Shown here piece after piece: positions 16,491 to 22,359 of a stretch of DNA of 33,072 nucleotides. A program made the translations under genes and the position numbers. This stretch comes from a virus. Position 1 is the first letter of the stretch; every line of letters begins with the position of its first letter. The notes under the pieces are model-generated. The model saw only the letters and a list, made by a program, of their open reading frames with translations, was not told where the DNA came from and did no database searches. The stretch lies in the IMG/VR virus record IMGVR_UViG_3300012920_000135, positions 1-33,072 of that record, one strand, 5' to 3'.

Positions 16491-16736
16491 TTACGAAGCT
16501 TTTAATTCCTTCGATGTTTGATAGCCATTGACTAAGATATGATTTGTTCTCTGGCCCTGCTTAACGACACGCCAGTGGATCTTATACCTCTTAGCGTATG
16601 TGTTTAAGTGCGACAGGCTACAACCCAACTCACGGGCTGCTTCTGTCTGTGTCAGACCCTGTTCGTTTAGACGATCAATAGCCTGTATACGTTCCTTTTT
16701 ATGGCGTTCTACCATTTCATCCCAAGTCTCACTCAT
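16491..16736 (-). CDS. Small helix-turn-helix DNA-binding protein
   Basis: 81 residues. Residues about 15-50 (RIQAIDRLNEQGLTQTEAARELGCSLSHLNTYAKRY) form a clear HTH of the homeodomain-like or Fis-like type: Gly-Leu-Thr-Gln-Thr-Glu-Ala-Ala turn, then recognition helix. The C-terminus is short and basic. It is the last gene of the leftward cassette from P1, and its stop codon lies one base from the parS palindrome. Regulatory target unknown; binding in the adjacent junction is an attractive guess. The start overlaps the upstream stop (ATGAG/TAATATGA region). Confidence 0.75.
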   Translation of the reverse strand: MSETWDEMVERHKKERIQAIDRLNEQGLTQTEAARELGCSLSHLNTYAKRYKIHWRVVKQGQRTNHILVNGYQTSKELKAS

Positions 16737-16927
16737 ATTAAAACACCTCTCTGTCTAAGTTTGGATGTGAACTCTTTGAGCTCCTGTTGAGCCCTAAATA
16801 AGTCCTGTTGAACATTTGGGTGAGCATCAAGTCGGTAACGCTCATCCTGTAATCTATCTACGACTTGCCTCAAAAATCGTAGCTCTGCTTCCTGCGCTGG
16901 TGTAATCTCTTGCCTGTATCCCATCAT
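16733..16927 (-). CDS. Small helical protein of unknown function
   Basis: 64 residues from the ATG at 16927, just after the upstream TGA at 16931-16929. A second ATG at 16924 is slightly better spaced from GGTGA. A longer reading from a GTG at 16975 has no ribosome site and would overlap the upstream gene. The protein is one charged coiled coil (ITPAQEAELRFLRQVVDRLQDERYRLDAH, LFRAQQELKEFTSKLRQRG). No known family. Overlaps the HTH gene start by 4 bp, so the two are coupled. Confidence 0.55.
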   Translation of the reverse strand: MMGYRQEITPAQEAELRFLRQVVDRLQDERYRLDAHPNVQQDLFRAQQELKEFTSKLRQRGVLI

Positions 16928-16928
16928 A

Positions 16929-17135
16929 TCACCAAGGCCGTAGAACAGGTTTGACCAATTTGGAAATGACTTCACTTACGTCACAATATCCTTCTTGGGC
17001 ATTTATCTGATCGTAGAGTGTGTTATTATTCAGTAACACGCTCCAGCAATCTTCTTCGCTGGGAAACCAAATGCTGACGTACATAGTGTGTTCGAGCACC
17101 TTGTATCCCAGTGTCAGAAGCGTCCAGTATTCCAT
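16929..17135 (-). CDS. Small protein with two cysteines, unknown
   Basis: 68 residues with a hydrophobic start (MEYWTLLTLGYKVLEHTMYVSIWF) and the motif WFPSEEDCW, followed by a second Cys in EGYCDVSEV. The FPS-[DE]-C plus distal Cys arrangement resembles the 58-residue protein in the lysis block (15021-15197). The start overlaps the stop of the 326-residue gene upstream by one base (TAATG). Possibly a small secreted or membrane-associated protein; function unknown. Confidence 0.5.
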   Translation of the reverse strand: MEYWTLLTLGYKVLEHTMYVSIWFPSEEDCWSVLLNNNTLYDQINAQEGYCDVSEVISKLVKPVLRPW

Positions 17136-18115
17136 TACGCCGTGTCCTTCTTTTTACGGGGTTGCCAATATTGTTTCTTAATGCCGAACATCGGATGACC
17201 AGCCCAGTAGCCGTCTATCCACATCCACCATAGAAAACGGTCCCGATAGTTTGGAGCCTGTAGCCTACGTTCAGCCCGTGGATTATCCTTATCGCACTTT
17301 CGCCAGTAACCACGTCTGTAATGATATGGCATTTTGTGGAATGTCTCGTCGTGCGGCGTTTTAGCTTTCACTGGTTTATCAATGTCCCAAGCTACTCTAT
17401 GCATGGCGTCCATTGCTGTACCCATTCCACGGTGTGCTAATTTTCGTTTGGTTCGATTTGCCGCTGGCACGAAAGTCACATGTCTTGGATTGTTCATTGT
17501 GGCTAACGCTGCCGCACATTGATAGGAAAGCTGATTGAAAAATATTTCTGAATGTCTTTCGTTGTCAGTAGGAGCTCTGTCTCTCCAATTGGAAATGTAT
17601 CTCCCGTCGGGTGAAAGAAAACACAATTGAGTTTCTGTTAATCCATGTGAACTAAGGCTGATACAAAAGACAACAAACTGACCATCTACGGGTGCGTTTT
17701 TTCTGTGGAATAAAACAAAAGCACTCCACCCATCTCCTTGGTGGTTCATTAAATCACTGTGTTCGGTAAACAATAATGTTGGCCTGTCAAACGGCATCCT
17801 AACGTCGTTAGAAACTTTGCCGTCAAATGTTTCTGGCAACATACCAAATTTTTCACTAACGAAACTGCTTTCCCGATCAATGTCAGGTTTGTAATTAAAC
17901 ATTGTAGGCGCAACATGTTTATAAGAAAAATCCCAAATATCTGACACATCAACCAAATGACAGTCAGATAGATTGAAGTGATAAATCTCTTTAACTTTGC
18001 CACGCTCCTGTAACGGCTCTGATACGTTCAGTACAAAACGCAATACGTTTTCTTTACTGCCAGTATCACGTGAACTGTGATTGTTCACTCTATTTACAAA
18101 ATCCATCATTTCCAT
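17135..18115 (-). CDS. Uncharacterised phage protein with C-terminal RRGYWRK motif
   Basis: 326 residues from ATG 18115. AGAAGGGAG lies 8 bases upstream, whereas the GTG at 18124 is only one base from it. The middle (WSAFVLFHRKNAPVDGQFVVFCISLSS) looks like a compact alpha/beta core. The end (KMPYHYRRGYWRKCDKD, WWMWIDGYWAGHPMFGIKKQYW) resembles the H-x-R-R/V-G-H/Y-W/F-R tail common in uncharacterised phage proteins, which closes with a Gly-His-Pro-x-Phe-Gly block. I do not know its function. Largest gene of the P1 cassette; being on the leftward side suggests early or host-takeover rather than virion use. Confidence 0.6.
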   Translation of the reverse strand: MEMMDFVNRVNNHSSRDTGSKENVLRFVLNVSEPLQERGKVKEIYHFNLSDCHLVDVSDIWDFSYKHVAPTMFNYKPDIDRESSFVSEKFGMLPETFDGKVSNDVRMPFDRPTLLFTEHSDLMNHQGDGWSAFVLFHRKNAPVDGQFVVFCISLSSHGLTETQLCFLSPDGRYISNWRDRAPTDNERHSEIFFNQLSYQCAAALATMNNPRHVTFVPAANRTKRKLAHRGMGTAMDAMHRVAWDIDKPVKAKTPHDETFHKMPYHYRRGYWRKCDKDNPRAERRLQAPNYRDRFLWWMWIDGYWAGHPMFGIKKQYWQPRKKKDTA

Positions 18116-18116
18116 T

Positions 18117-18371
18117 TTACACACTCCCTTCTAGGCTTTCTGCCAATTCTTGTTCGTAGTAACGATAGATATAATCTGAGATACGCTTTGGTATTTTGTA
18201 CGCATCGGTTGCTTTGAGGAAAGCTTTATGCTTCCTGCCATGTTCGAGAACGATCTCCTCTACTGTAATTTCACGGGTATCGTAATCGACTATGCCGTGG
18301 ACGCAGATGGGGATTTCCCACCTGTCGTCGATTGTCACGGTCATATAAGAATGAGTAATGTGAGCACTCAT
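18117..18371 (-). CDS. Unknown small protein
   Basis: 84 residues from ATG 18371, preceded by AAGG at spacing 7 and two bases after the upstream stop. The ATG at 18392 has a poorer ribosome site and would overlap the upstream gene. A beta-rich first half (SYMTVTIDDRWEIPICVHGIVDYDTREITVEEIVLEHG) and helical second half (YKIPKRISDYIYRYYEQELAESLEG) look like a folded domain. The opening strands resemble small phage proteins starting with a VTI.DD.EI.V.V.G pattern. Function unknown. Confidence 0.55.
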   Translation of the reverse strand: MSAHITHSYMTVTIDDRWEIPICVHGIVDYDTREITVEEIVLEHGRKHKAFLKATDAYKIPKRISDYIYRYYEQELAESLEGSV

Positions 18372-18373
18372 AT

Positions 18374-18628
18374 CTAAACCTTCAGCTTCCATTTTTTACC
18401 GTTAAGCCCTGCAACCCGTCTGCCAGTTACATTGATTTCTATTGTAGGCTCGTAGGTTTTATTAGGTGCTTTGAAAGTTGTTGCTTGGCAAAATCTTAAA
18501 ACTTGTTCAACATTTATTAAATCAAGTCTGTCTTCTGTTGTTTCAACTACTCCATTAGTCAAATTATCCAGACCAATTTTTGCACATTCGAATATTATTC
18601 GAGCTTCGTTTTCAGTTAGTTTTATCAT
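18374..18628 (-). CDS. Unknown small protein, first gene of cassette P1
   Basis: 84 residues, with ribosome site AGAAAGGGA shared by all cassette-leading genes. Helical N-terminal half (TENEARIIFECAKIGLDNL, LINVEQVLRFCQATTF), beta C-terminal half ending WKLKV. Not recognised. It is transcribed from P1 about 30 bp upstream and followed closely by five more leftward genes down to 16491. Confidence 0.55.
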   Translation of the reverse strand: MIKLTENEARIIFECAKIGLDNLTNGVVETTEDRLDLINVEQVLRFCQATTFKAPNKTYEPTIEINVTGRRVAGLNGKKWKLKV

Positions 18629-18655
18629 GTGGTTTCCCTTTCTTTCTACATAATA

Positions 18656-18684
18656 AACTTAGTATCTTTTACGATACTTGTCAA
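18656..18684 (-). promoter_or_regulatory. Promoter P1 with internal operator
   Basis: Minus strand: -35 TTGACA (18684-18679), 17-bp spacer, -10 TAAGTT (18661-18656), the weakest -10 of the set. The spacer and first -10 base form the perfect operator AGTATC-N6-GATACT at 18661-18678. Upstream is an A/T-rich stretch resembling an UP element, and the conserved AGGTG precedes TTGACA. Drives 18628 leftward. Confidence 0.75.
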
Positions 18685-18711
18685 CACCTGTTTAGAAGTT
18701 TTTTTATTTTT

Positions 18712-18897
18712 TTACAGTCCAATCTGATCCATTAACGCATCACCAGCCTCTGGTCCTTCACGCTCAATGAACACTTCAATCAAAGCTGCGCGAACCATAG
18801 TTTCTTCAGTTGGCAGATGTTCACCACCCAACATTTGCACAGCACCCTTAATTGTCTGGGTGCTTTGCTTTCTTGCATGTGCAATTAACTTTTCCAT
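18712..18897 (-). CDS. Unknown small helical protein
   Basis: 61 residues, coupled to the upstream gene by TAATG. Helical and acidic (TIKGAVQMLGG, ETMVRAALIEVFIEREGPEAGDALMDQIG). Not recognised. Last gene of the P2 cassette; an A/T-rich stretch follows before P1. Confidence 0.5.
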   Translation of the reverse strand: MEKLIAHARKQSTQTIKGAVQMLGGEHLPTEETMVRAALIEVFIEREGPEAGDALMDQIGL

Positions 18898-19148
18898 TAG
18901 TTACGCTCCTTTGCGACGTGCTCTGCAAAAAGAAACAAACTATGAAAAGTTAAAGCTTCTTTTTTTGTAGCAAAAGACCAATGACCCGTATTTTTACCTT
19001 CTTTTGTTTCGGGTGCTTCGTCACGATCTAAATGCCAAGCCTTACCGTCTATTGTTCCACATTTTTCGTGGTCTAATATCCAGTGTCCTTCGTCATCTAG
19101 CTCCCATGAGGTGCGCCATTTATTATCGAATGTCTTTTTCATTTCCAT
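18897..19148 (-). CDS. Unknown small protein, Trp/His-rich
   Basis: 83 residues. Blocks NKWRTSWELDDEGHWILDHE and KNTGHWSFATKKEALTFHSLFLFAEHVAKE look like a beta sheet packed on one helix. Many His and Trp but no clear metal-binding spacing. The ribosome site AGAAAGGGA lies directly below the GC-rich hairpin at 19159-19176. Second gene of the P2 cassette. Not recognised. Confidence 0.5.
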   Translation of the reverse strand: MEMKKTFDNKWRTSWELDDEGHWILDHEKCGTIDGKAWHLDRDEAPETKEGKNTGHWSFATKKEALTFHSLFLFAEHVAKERN

Positions 19149-19158
19149 GTCCCTTTCT

Positions 19159-19176
19159 GGGGAGCCGAAGCTCCCC
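19159..19176 (-). other. Leader hairpin H1 (UUCG loop)
   Basis: Minus strand: perfect 7-bp stem GGGGAGC / GCTCCCC closed by a TTCG tetraloop, immediately before AGAAAGGGA of the next gene. One of four such hairpins in the block. No T-tract, so probably an mRNA-stabilising or translation-tuning element rather than a terminator. Confidence 0.65.
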
Positions 19177-19182
19177 TGTTAA

Positions 19183-19374
19183 TTATTTCGCTTGATATTC
19201 GTCAAACATTTGATTGATGTAATCGTTGGATGGTTCCCAACCTTGCTCACTACTGTCTAGCCAGATGTCACTATCAACGAAATTCCAGTTGATGCTGCCG
19301 TCCTGATTGATGTTTTCTGGGTTTACAATCGCTTTGGCAAATGCTGCTTTGTGCTCTTTGATATATAGTGTCAT
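19183..19374 (-). CDS. Unknown small acidic protein, first gene of cassette P2
   Basis: 63 residues, with ribosome site AGAAAGGGA. Acidic and Asn/Trp-rich (NPENINQDGSINWNFVDSDIWLDSSEQGWEPSNDYINQMFDEYQAK). Net negative small proteins of this kind in early phage regions often inhibit host proteins, but no specific family is recognised here. Followed by hairpin H1. Confidence 0.5.
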   Translation of the reverse strand: MTLYIKEHKAAFAKAIVNPENINQDGSINWNFVDSDIWLDSSEQGWEPSNDYINQMFDEYQAK

Positions 19375-19401
19375 TTCTTTTCCCTTTCTTTCTATATATT
19401 A

Positions 19402-19430
19402 TATATAGTATCTTACGAGCAACTTGTCAA
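19402..19430 (-). promoter_or_regulatory. Promoter P2 with internal operator
   Basis: Minus strand: TTGACA (19430-19425), 17 bp, TATATA (19407-19402). The operator at 19407-19424 reads AGTTGC-N6-GATACT: one arm perfect, the other altered at two to three positions. It has the same CAGGTG before the -35 and the same A/T-rich upstream tract as P1 and P3. Confidence 0.78.
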
Positions 19431-19448
19431 CACCTGTCGATAACTTTT

Positions 19449-19634
19449 TTACGAATATTTGTAAATATTTTCTTTTATTTTTTCCTCATAGAGCTCTTTG
19501 TCCATGTCACCGATGAGCTCACCTAGCTCAGATGTTAATGCTGGGTTGAAACGTGTTTCTCCAGCGGCCTGATTGAGCCGAGAGATCTCATCTTTGATTT
19601 CACGTAGTAAACGATATTGTTCCTCTAACTGCAT
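19449..19634 (-). CDS. Unknown small coiled-coil protein
   Basis: 61 residues, almost entirely charged helix (QYRLLREIKDEISRLNQAAGE, ELGELIGDMDKELYEEKIKENI). Ribosome site AGAAAGGA sits next to hairpin H2. Third gene of the P3 cassette; its end lies just upstream of P2. Not recognised. Confidence 0.5.
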   Translation of the reverse strand: MQLEEQYRLLREIKDEISRLNQAAGETRFNPALTSELGELIGDMDKELYEEKIKENIYKYS

Positions 19635-19649
19635 TGTACGGTCCTTTCT

Positions 19650-19665
19650 GGGGGCCGTAGCCCCC
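19650..19665 (-). other. Leader hairpin H2 (UACG loop)
   Basis: Minus strand: 6-bp stem GGGGGC / GCCCCC around TACG, a UNCG-class tetraloop, directly preceding the ribosome site of the gene at 19634. Same design as H1, H3 and H4. Confidence 0.62.
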
Positions 19666-19671
19666 TGTTAA

Positions 19672-19890
19672 TTAGCTATTTCTAGCTTTGCGATTTAATT
19701 CCCAAAATTTTGCGATAGCCATTTCCTTAACGGTATCTTTGATAAAAGTTGCTTTTTTACGATCATCATCATCGATTGCTATCTCGTAAAGATCTCCAAC
19801 TTGGTTGGTCCATCGACTTACAAACTCTCGCAAAGTTACTTCGACTTTTGTTCCGTCCCAGTTGTCTACAATAATTGTTGGTCTAGCCAT
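19672..19890 (-). CDS. Unknown small protein
   Basis: 72 residues. MARPTIIVDNWDGTKVEVTLREFVSRW reads as a beta hairpin plus helix, followed by an acidic loop (IAIDDDDRKKATF) and a final basic helix (VKEMAIAKFWELNRKAR). Not recognised. Ribosome site AAAGGGA follows hairpin H3. Second gene of the P3 cassette. Confidence 0.5.
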   Translation of the reverse strand: MARPTIIVDNWDGTKVEVTLREFVSRWTNQVGDLYEIAIDDDDRKKATFIKDTVKEMAIAKFWELNRKARNS

Positions 19891-19904
19891 TTTTTTCCCT
19901 TTCT

Positions 19905-19921
19905 GGGGGGCTCAGCCCCCC
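19905..19921 (-). other. Leader hairpin H3
   Basis: Minus strand: 7-bp stem GGGGGGC / GCCCCCC with a TGA triloop, immediately upstream of the ribosome site for the gene at 19890 and downstream of the stop of the gene at 19925. No T-tract. Confidence 0.62.
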
Positions 19922-19924
19922 TGT

Positions 19925-20134
19925 TTATTTGCCCCAAATATCTCTTGCGATTTCTTCGGGAGTTTTGTTTGGATTTTTGATCAACTTATCTGAGATCTGT
20001 AACAACTCATCTTCGTCTTTTGCGTAAACGCCAACATAACCAGTTTCTGAGTGATACACTCCGTAGCAATCGTCACCAAAATCAACGACAATGTTTGCAG
20101 TGTTGAAATCTATTGAAGTCATTCTTAAAATCAT
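19925..20134 (-). CDS. Unknown small protein, first gene of cassette P3
   Basis: 69 residues with ribosome site AGAAAGGGA. The first 40 residues are beta-rich (TANIVVDFGDDCYGVYHSETGYVGVYA), the rest helical (DELLQISDKLIKNPNKTPEEIARDIWG). Not recognised. Directly under P3. Confidence 0.5.
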   Translation of the reverse strand: MILRMTSIDFNTANIVVDFGDDCYGVYHSETGYVGVYAKDEDELLQISDKLIKNPNKTPEEIARDIWGK

Positions 20135-20156
20135 TTTTTTCCCTTTCTATACATTA

Positions 20157-20185
20157 TATATAGTATCTTATGTGATACTTGTCAA
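20157..20185 (-). promoter_or_regulatory. Promoter P3 with perfect operator
   Basis: Minus strand: TTGACA (20185-20180), 17 bp, TATATA (20162-20157). The perfect operator AGTATC-N6-GATACT lies at 20162-20179. Upstream it abuts the T-rich tail of the terminator at 20197-20236, so cassette 4 ends exactly where cassette 3 begins. Confidence 0.8.
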
Positions 20186-20196
20186 CACCTGTATAC

Positions 20197-20236
20197 AAAA
20201 AAAATAAAAAAAATTTAGTGGGGGATTTCTCCCCCA
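20197..20236 (-). terminator. Intrinsic terminator of cassette P4
   Basis: Minus strand: 7-bp stem TGGGGGA / TCCCCCA around a GAAA loop (20236-20219), followed by CTAAA and two runs of eight T. Lies 5 bp after the stop of the C39-like gene and directly before P3. Confidence 0.8.
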
Positions 20237-20240
20237 GCTA

Positions 20241-20993
20241 TTAGGCTGCTTGCCTGTAACCATGCTCCCTTCTGTATTGGGCAATGCTTTCGATTGCGTC
20301 ACACACTTCCCACCACTCGTAACAGCAATGGTATTCGATCACGCCGAGCTCAGTGAAGTCGATGTCCTCACCGTTTTCATCGACGTCCTCATAGCCAATC
20401 CACTTCTGACTTTCGCCATTATGGAGCCTGTTGATTTCGATGTCGATGTCGTGCTCTTTGCAAAGCTTCTGAGCCTCACGATAAAACTCAGGTTGAACAC
20501 GTTTGGGTTTACGAGCTTCCTCTGGTATGACCAGCTTGCCAAAGCAGAATAGCTCATAGACTTCAGCGACACGGGCCCGACGCCGAGCACGTTTGTCACG
20601 GACCGATGTGGGCTCCTTCAGAATGCCACAGACAATTCGTCTGCCTTGAACAACTTGCCAGTGCCAGCCTGACACGATTAGGAATACACGATTGGCAGTG
20701 CGCTCCTTGACGGTTGCCTTGAGCCAGCCAGCCAATGTTGGGCCAGTGCGACGGTGAAGTGATAGCCCAAAATTTTGGGGCTCAGAAATCACGTTACATC
20801 TTTTGAGAGCTTCACGGATGTTACGTGTTGATGTGCCAGTGACTTTTCGCTTGCCACTTACGTGTCGGATCAACCGAGCGGCTTCACCAGTAGTCATGCC
20901 AGTGATAGCGCTGATTGCTGATGGTCCACAGTAACGGTTTTTATCCGCTTTGACTTTGCCGTGGTTGACAGGTTTGATTTGAAGTTGTGCCAT
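20241..20993 (-). CDS. Putative papain-like (C39-type) cysteine peptidase-fold protein
   Basis: 250 residues. The opening KNRYCGPSAISAITGMTTGEAARLI puts Cys22 in the YCGPxA box at the start of a helix, as in C39-like and related papain-fold peptidases. His111 lies in IVSGWHWQVVQGRRIVCG, where these families place the catalytic His; the usual following Asp/Asn is not obvious. TGPTLAGWL between them also fits the fold. The C-terminal 110 residues (acidic, ending CCYEWWEVCDAIESIAQYRRE) are unrecognised. In phages such proteins are mostly uncharacterised; a target among host proteins is possible. Second gene of the P4 cassette, after hairpin H4. Confidence 0.6.
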   Translation of the reverse strand: MAQLQIKPVNHGKVKADKNRYCGPSAISAITGMTTGEAARLIRHVSGKRKVTGTSTRNIREALKRCNVISEPQNFGLSLHRRTGPTLAGWLKATVKERTANRVFLIVSGWHWQVVQGRRIVCGILKEPTSVRDKRARRRARVAEVYELFCFGKLVIPEEARKPKRVQPEFYREAQKLCKEHDIDIEINRLHNGESQKWIGYEDVDENGEDIDFTELGVIEYHCCYEWWEVCDAIESIAQYRREHGYRQAA

Positions 20994-21007
20994 GTTGGCC
21001 CCTTTCT

Positions 21008-21024
21008 GGGGGGCAGAGCCCCCC
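21008..21024 (-). other. Leader hairpin H4
   Basis: Minus strand: 7-bp stem GGGGGGC / GCCCCCC with a TCT triloop, followed by AGAAAGGGG, the ribosome site of the peptidase-like gene. Nearly the same sequence as H3. Confidence 0.62.
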
Positions 21025-21039
21025 TGTTGCTTGTTAACT

Positions 21040-21231
21040 TTATTTACGTTTCTTTTCGGCTCTTATGAAATCTTTTGCCTCTTCAAGTGTTTCAAAATCG
21101 TAGACCCATCCAGCCCAGATAAGTCTGAAACCAGCATCAACTTCAGTCTCGTCAAAAATTTCAACGCCCCAGAAATTTGTAATTCCATCGTCGCCTGTAA
21201 GTTGTTTTTTGCAGTTTGCTAGTTGTCTCAT
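21040..21231 (-). CDS. Unknown small protein, first gene of cassette P4
   Basis: 63 residues. Beta-rich middle (TNFWGVEIFDETEVDAGFRLIWAGWVYDF) and a helical Lys-rich end (LEEAKDFIRAEKKRK). The ribosome site GAAAGGGA and the P4 promoter lie just upstream. Not recognised. Confidence 0.5.
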   Translation of the reverse strand: MRQLANCKKQLTGDDGITNFWGVEIFDETEVDAGFRLIWAGWVYDFETLEEAKDFIRAEKKRK

Positions 21232-21259
21232 TTGTTTCCCTTTCGCTTTCTATACATTA

Positions 21260-21288
21260 TATATAGTATCTTTTAAGCTACTTGTCAA
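21260..21288 (-). promoter_or_regulatory. Promoter P4 with near-perfect operator
   Basis: Minus strand: TTGACA (21288-21283), 17 bp, TATATA (21265-21260). The operator at 21265-21282 reads AGTAGC-N6-GATACT, one mismatch from perfect symmetry. A/T-rich tract upstream. Confidence 0.8.
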
Positions 21289-21318
21289 CACTTGTTTATA
21301 AAAAAGTTTAAATTTTTT

Positions 21319-21411
21319 TTACTGAATTACAAAAAAATGATCGATATTTAAGCCAGCAATGACCATTACAAATGTAAAGATAATCAAGATTGCTACTTCC
21401 TCTCTATCCAT
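21319..21411 (-). CDS. 30-residue single-TM microprotein
   Basis: Starts at ATG 21411, overlapping the upstream stop as TAATG, with GGAG six to seven bases upstream. It reads MDREEVAILIIFTFVMVIAG and continues 10 more residues to TAA at 21321-21319. A charged N-terminus is followed by about 17 hydrophobic residues, a plausible membrane micro-peptide. The evidence is start coupling, a good ribosome site and hydrophobicity. Function unknown. Confidence 0.5.
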   Translation of the reverse strand: MDREEVAILIIFTFVMVIAGLNIDHFFVIQ

Positions 21412-21761
21412 TATTTCTCTCCGCAAAATGCTGTTGAACACAAAGCTATTGTGTATTGAAACCCATGATGGGTGATACCCACGCCGTCAAAAGTTGACTT
21501 TGATGGGTTGCCGATTGTTTTGGTTTTTCTGTAGTAATGATCTCCCTTGTTGATTTTAGCTCCACAGCAATCGCATGTGTATTCCTGACGAGCTCTGATT
21601 AAATTTAGTGATGGGTCAAGCTTAACATTTTTAACCTCTACTTTACTCTTTAGCTTGGAGCCCCATGTGTTCATGGCCTCGATAGCAGCTTCTCTGGCGT
21701 TACTAGCTTTCACTGGTAGTGATAGTTTGCCGTCTAATGATGAAACTAAAAAATTTGCCAT
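21411..21761 (-). CDS. Putative zinc-binding protein, first gene of cassette P5
   Basis: 116 residues. YTCDCCGAKINKGDHYYRK supplies Cys63 and Cys65/66, and ALCSTAFCGEK supplies Cys108 and Cys113. The two pairs, with His-His at about 97-98 between them, suggest a treble-clef or ribbon zinc site. The N-terminal 55 residues are an alpha/beta segment (LSLPVKASNAREAAIEAMNTWG). The family is not recognised. Ribosome site AGAAAGGGA and P5 lie upstream. Confidence 0.55.
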   Translation of the reverse strand: MANFLVSSLDGKLSLPVKASNAREAAIEAMNTWGSKLKSKVEVKNVKLDPSLNLIRARQEYTCDCCGAKINKGDHYYRKTKTIGNPSKSTFDGVGITHHGFQYTIALCSTAFCGEK

Positions 21762-21788
21762 TTGTTTTCCCTTTCTGCTTATATTATT

Positions 21789-21817
21789 AATATAGTATCA
21801 GATAAGATACTTGTCAA
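21789..21817 (-). promoter_or_regulatory. Promoter P5 with perfect operator
   Basis: Minus strand: TTGACA (21817-21812), 17 bp, TATATT (21794-21789). The perfect operator AGTATC-N6-GATACT lies at 21794-21811. The bases before the -35 (AACTA) differ from the AGGTG of P1-P3. Divergent from the rusA gene. Confidence 0.78.
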
Positions 21818-21918
21818 TAGTTGTTTACAAAAAAAGTAAAAAAACTTACGGTAAAAGAAATAACACTGACCCTGGGAGTAAGTCATTGAAAACATTGAAT
21901 AAAATTGAGGACGGTATT

Positions 21919-22359
21919 GTGCAGGAACTTAAAAAAGTTGAGATTGAGATCTCAGGTCAGCCTATTGGCAAGGGTAGGCCGCGATTTACGAGGGCTGGAC
22001 ACGTTTACACACCACCCAAGACAAAAGAGTACGAAAACCGCATACAGGCCGCTGCATGGGCCAAAATGCAAGAGCTCAAGTTTAAACCTACGGGAAAGTT
22101 TGTTCACCTCAAGCTCATAGCGTTTATGGACATTCCAAAGTCGTGGAATAAGATCAAAAGATTAGAGGCAGAATACGGTGTTCTCAAGCCAGTTTCTAAG
22201 CCTGATTTGGATAATATCTGTAAGATAGCCAAAGATGGGATCTCAGGAATGGACGGGATTATCTTGGACGACAAACAGGTAACCAGCATAGATGCACAAA
22301 AAGTTTTCTGTCACCCAGATAAGGGGCCGTTACTCTACATCTGCGTTACTTGGACGTAG
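21919..22359 (+). CDS. rusA: RusA-like Holliday junction resolvase
   Basis: 146 residues from GTG 21919 (GAGGA at 21907-21911, spacing 7). A TTG at 21886 with GGGAG upstream is an alternative start. Family blocks: ISGQPIGKGRPRFTR at the N-terminus, KPDLDNICKIAKDGISG with Asp96 and Asp98, and ILDDKQV with Asp117/118, matching the acidic metal-binding residues of E. coli RusA (Asp70, Asp72, Asp91). RusA cuts four-way junctions symmetrically and would resolve replication or recombination intermediates before packaging. It is the only rightward gene within the leftward half and overlaps the HNH gene tail-to-tail by 25 bp. Confidence 0.88.
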   Translation: MQELKKVEIEISGQPIGKGRPRFTRAGHVYTPPKTKEYENRIQAAAWAKMQELKFKPTGKFVHLKLIAFMDIPKSWNKIKRLEAEYGVLKPVSKPDLDNICKIAKDGISGMDGIILDDKQVTSIDAQKVFCHPDKGPLLYICVTWT

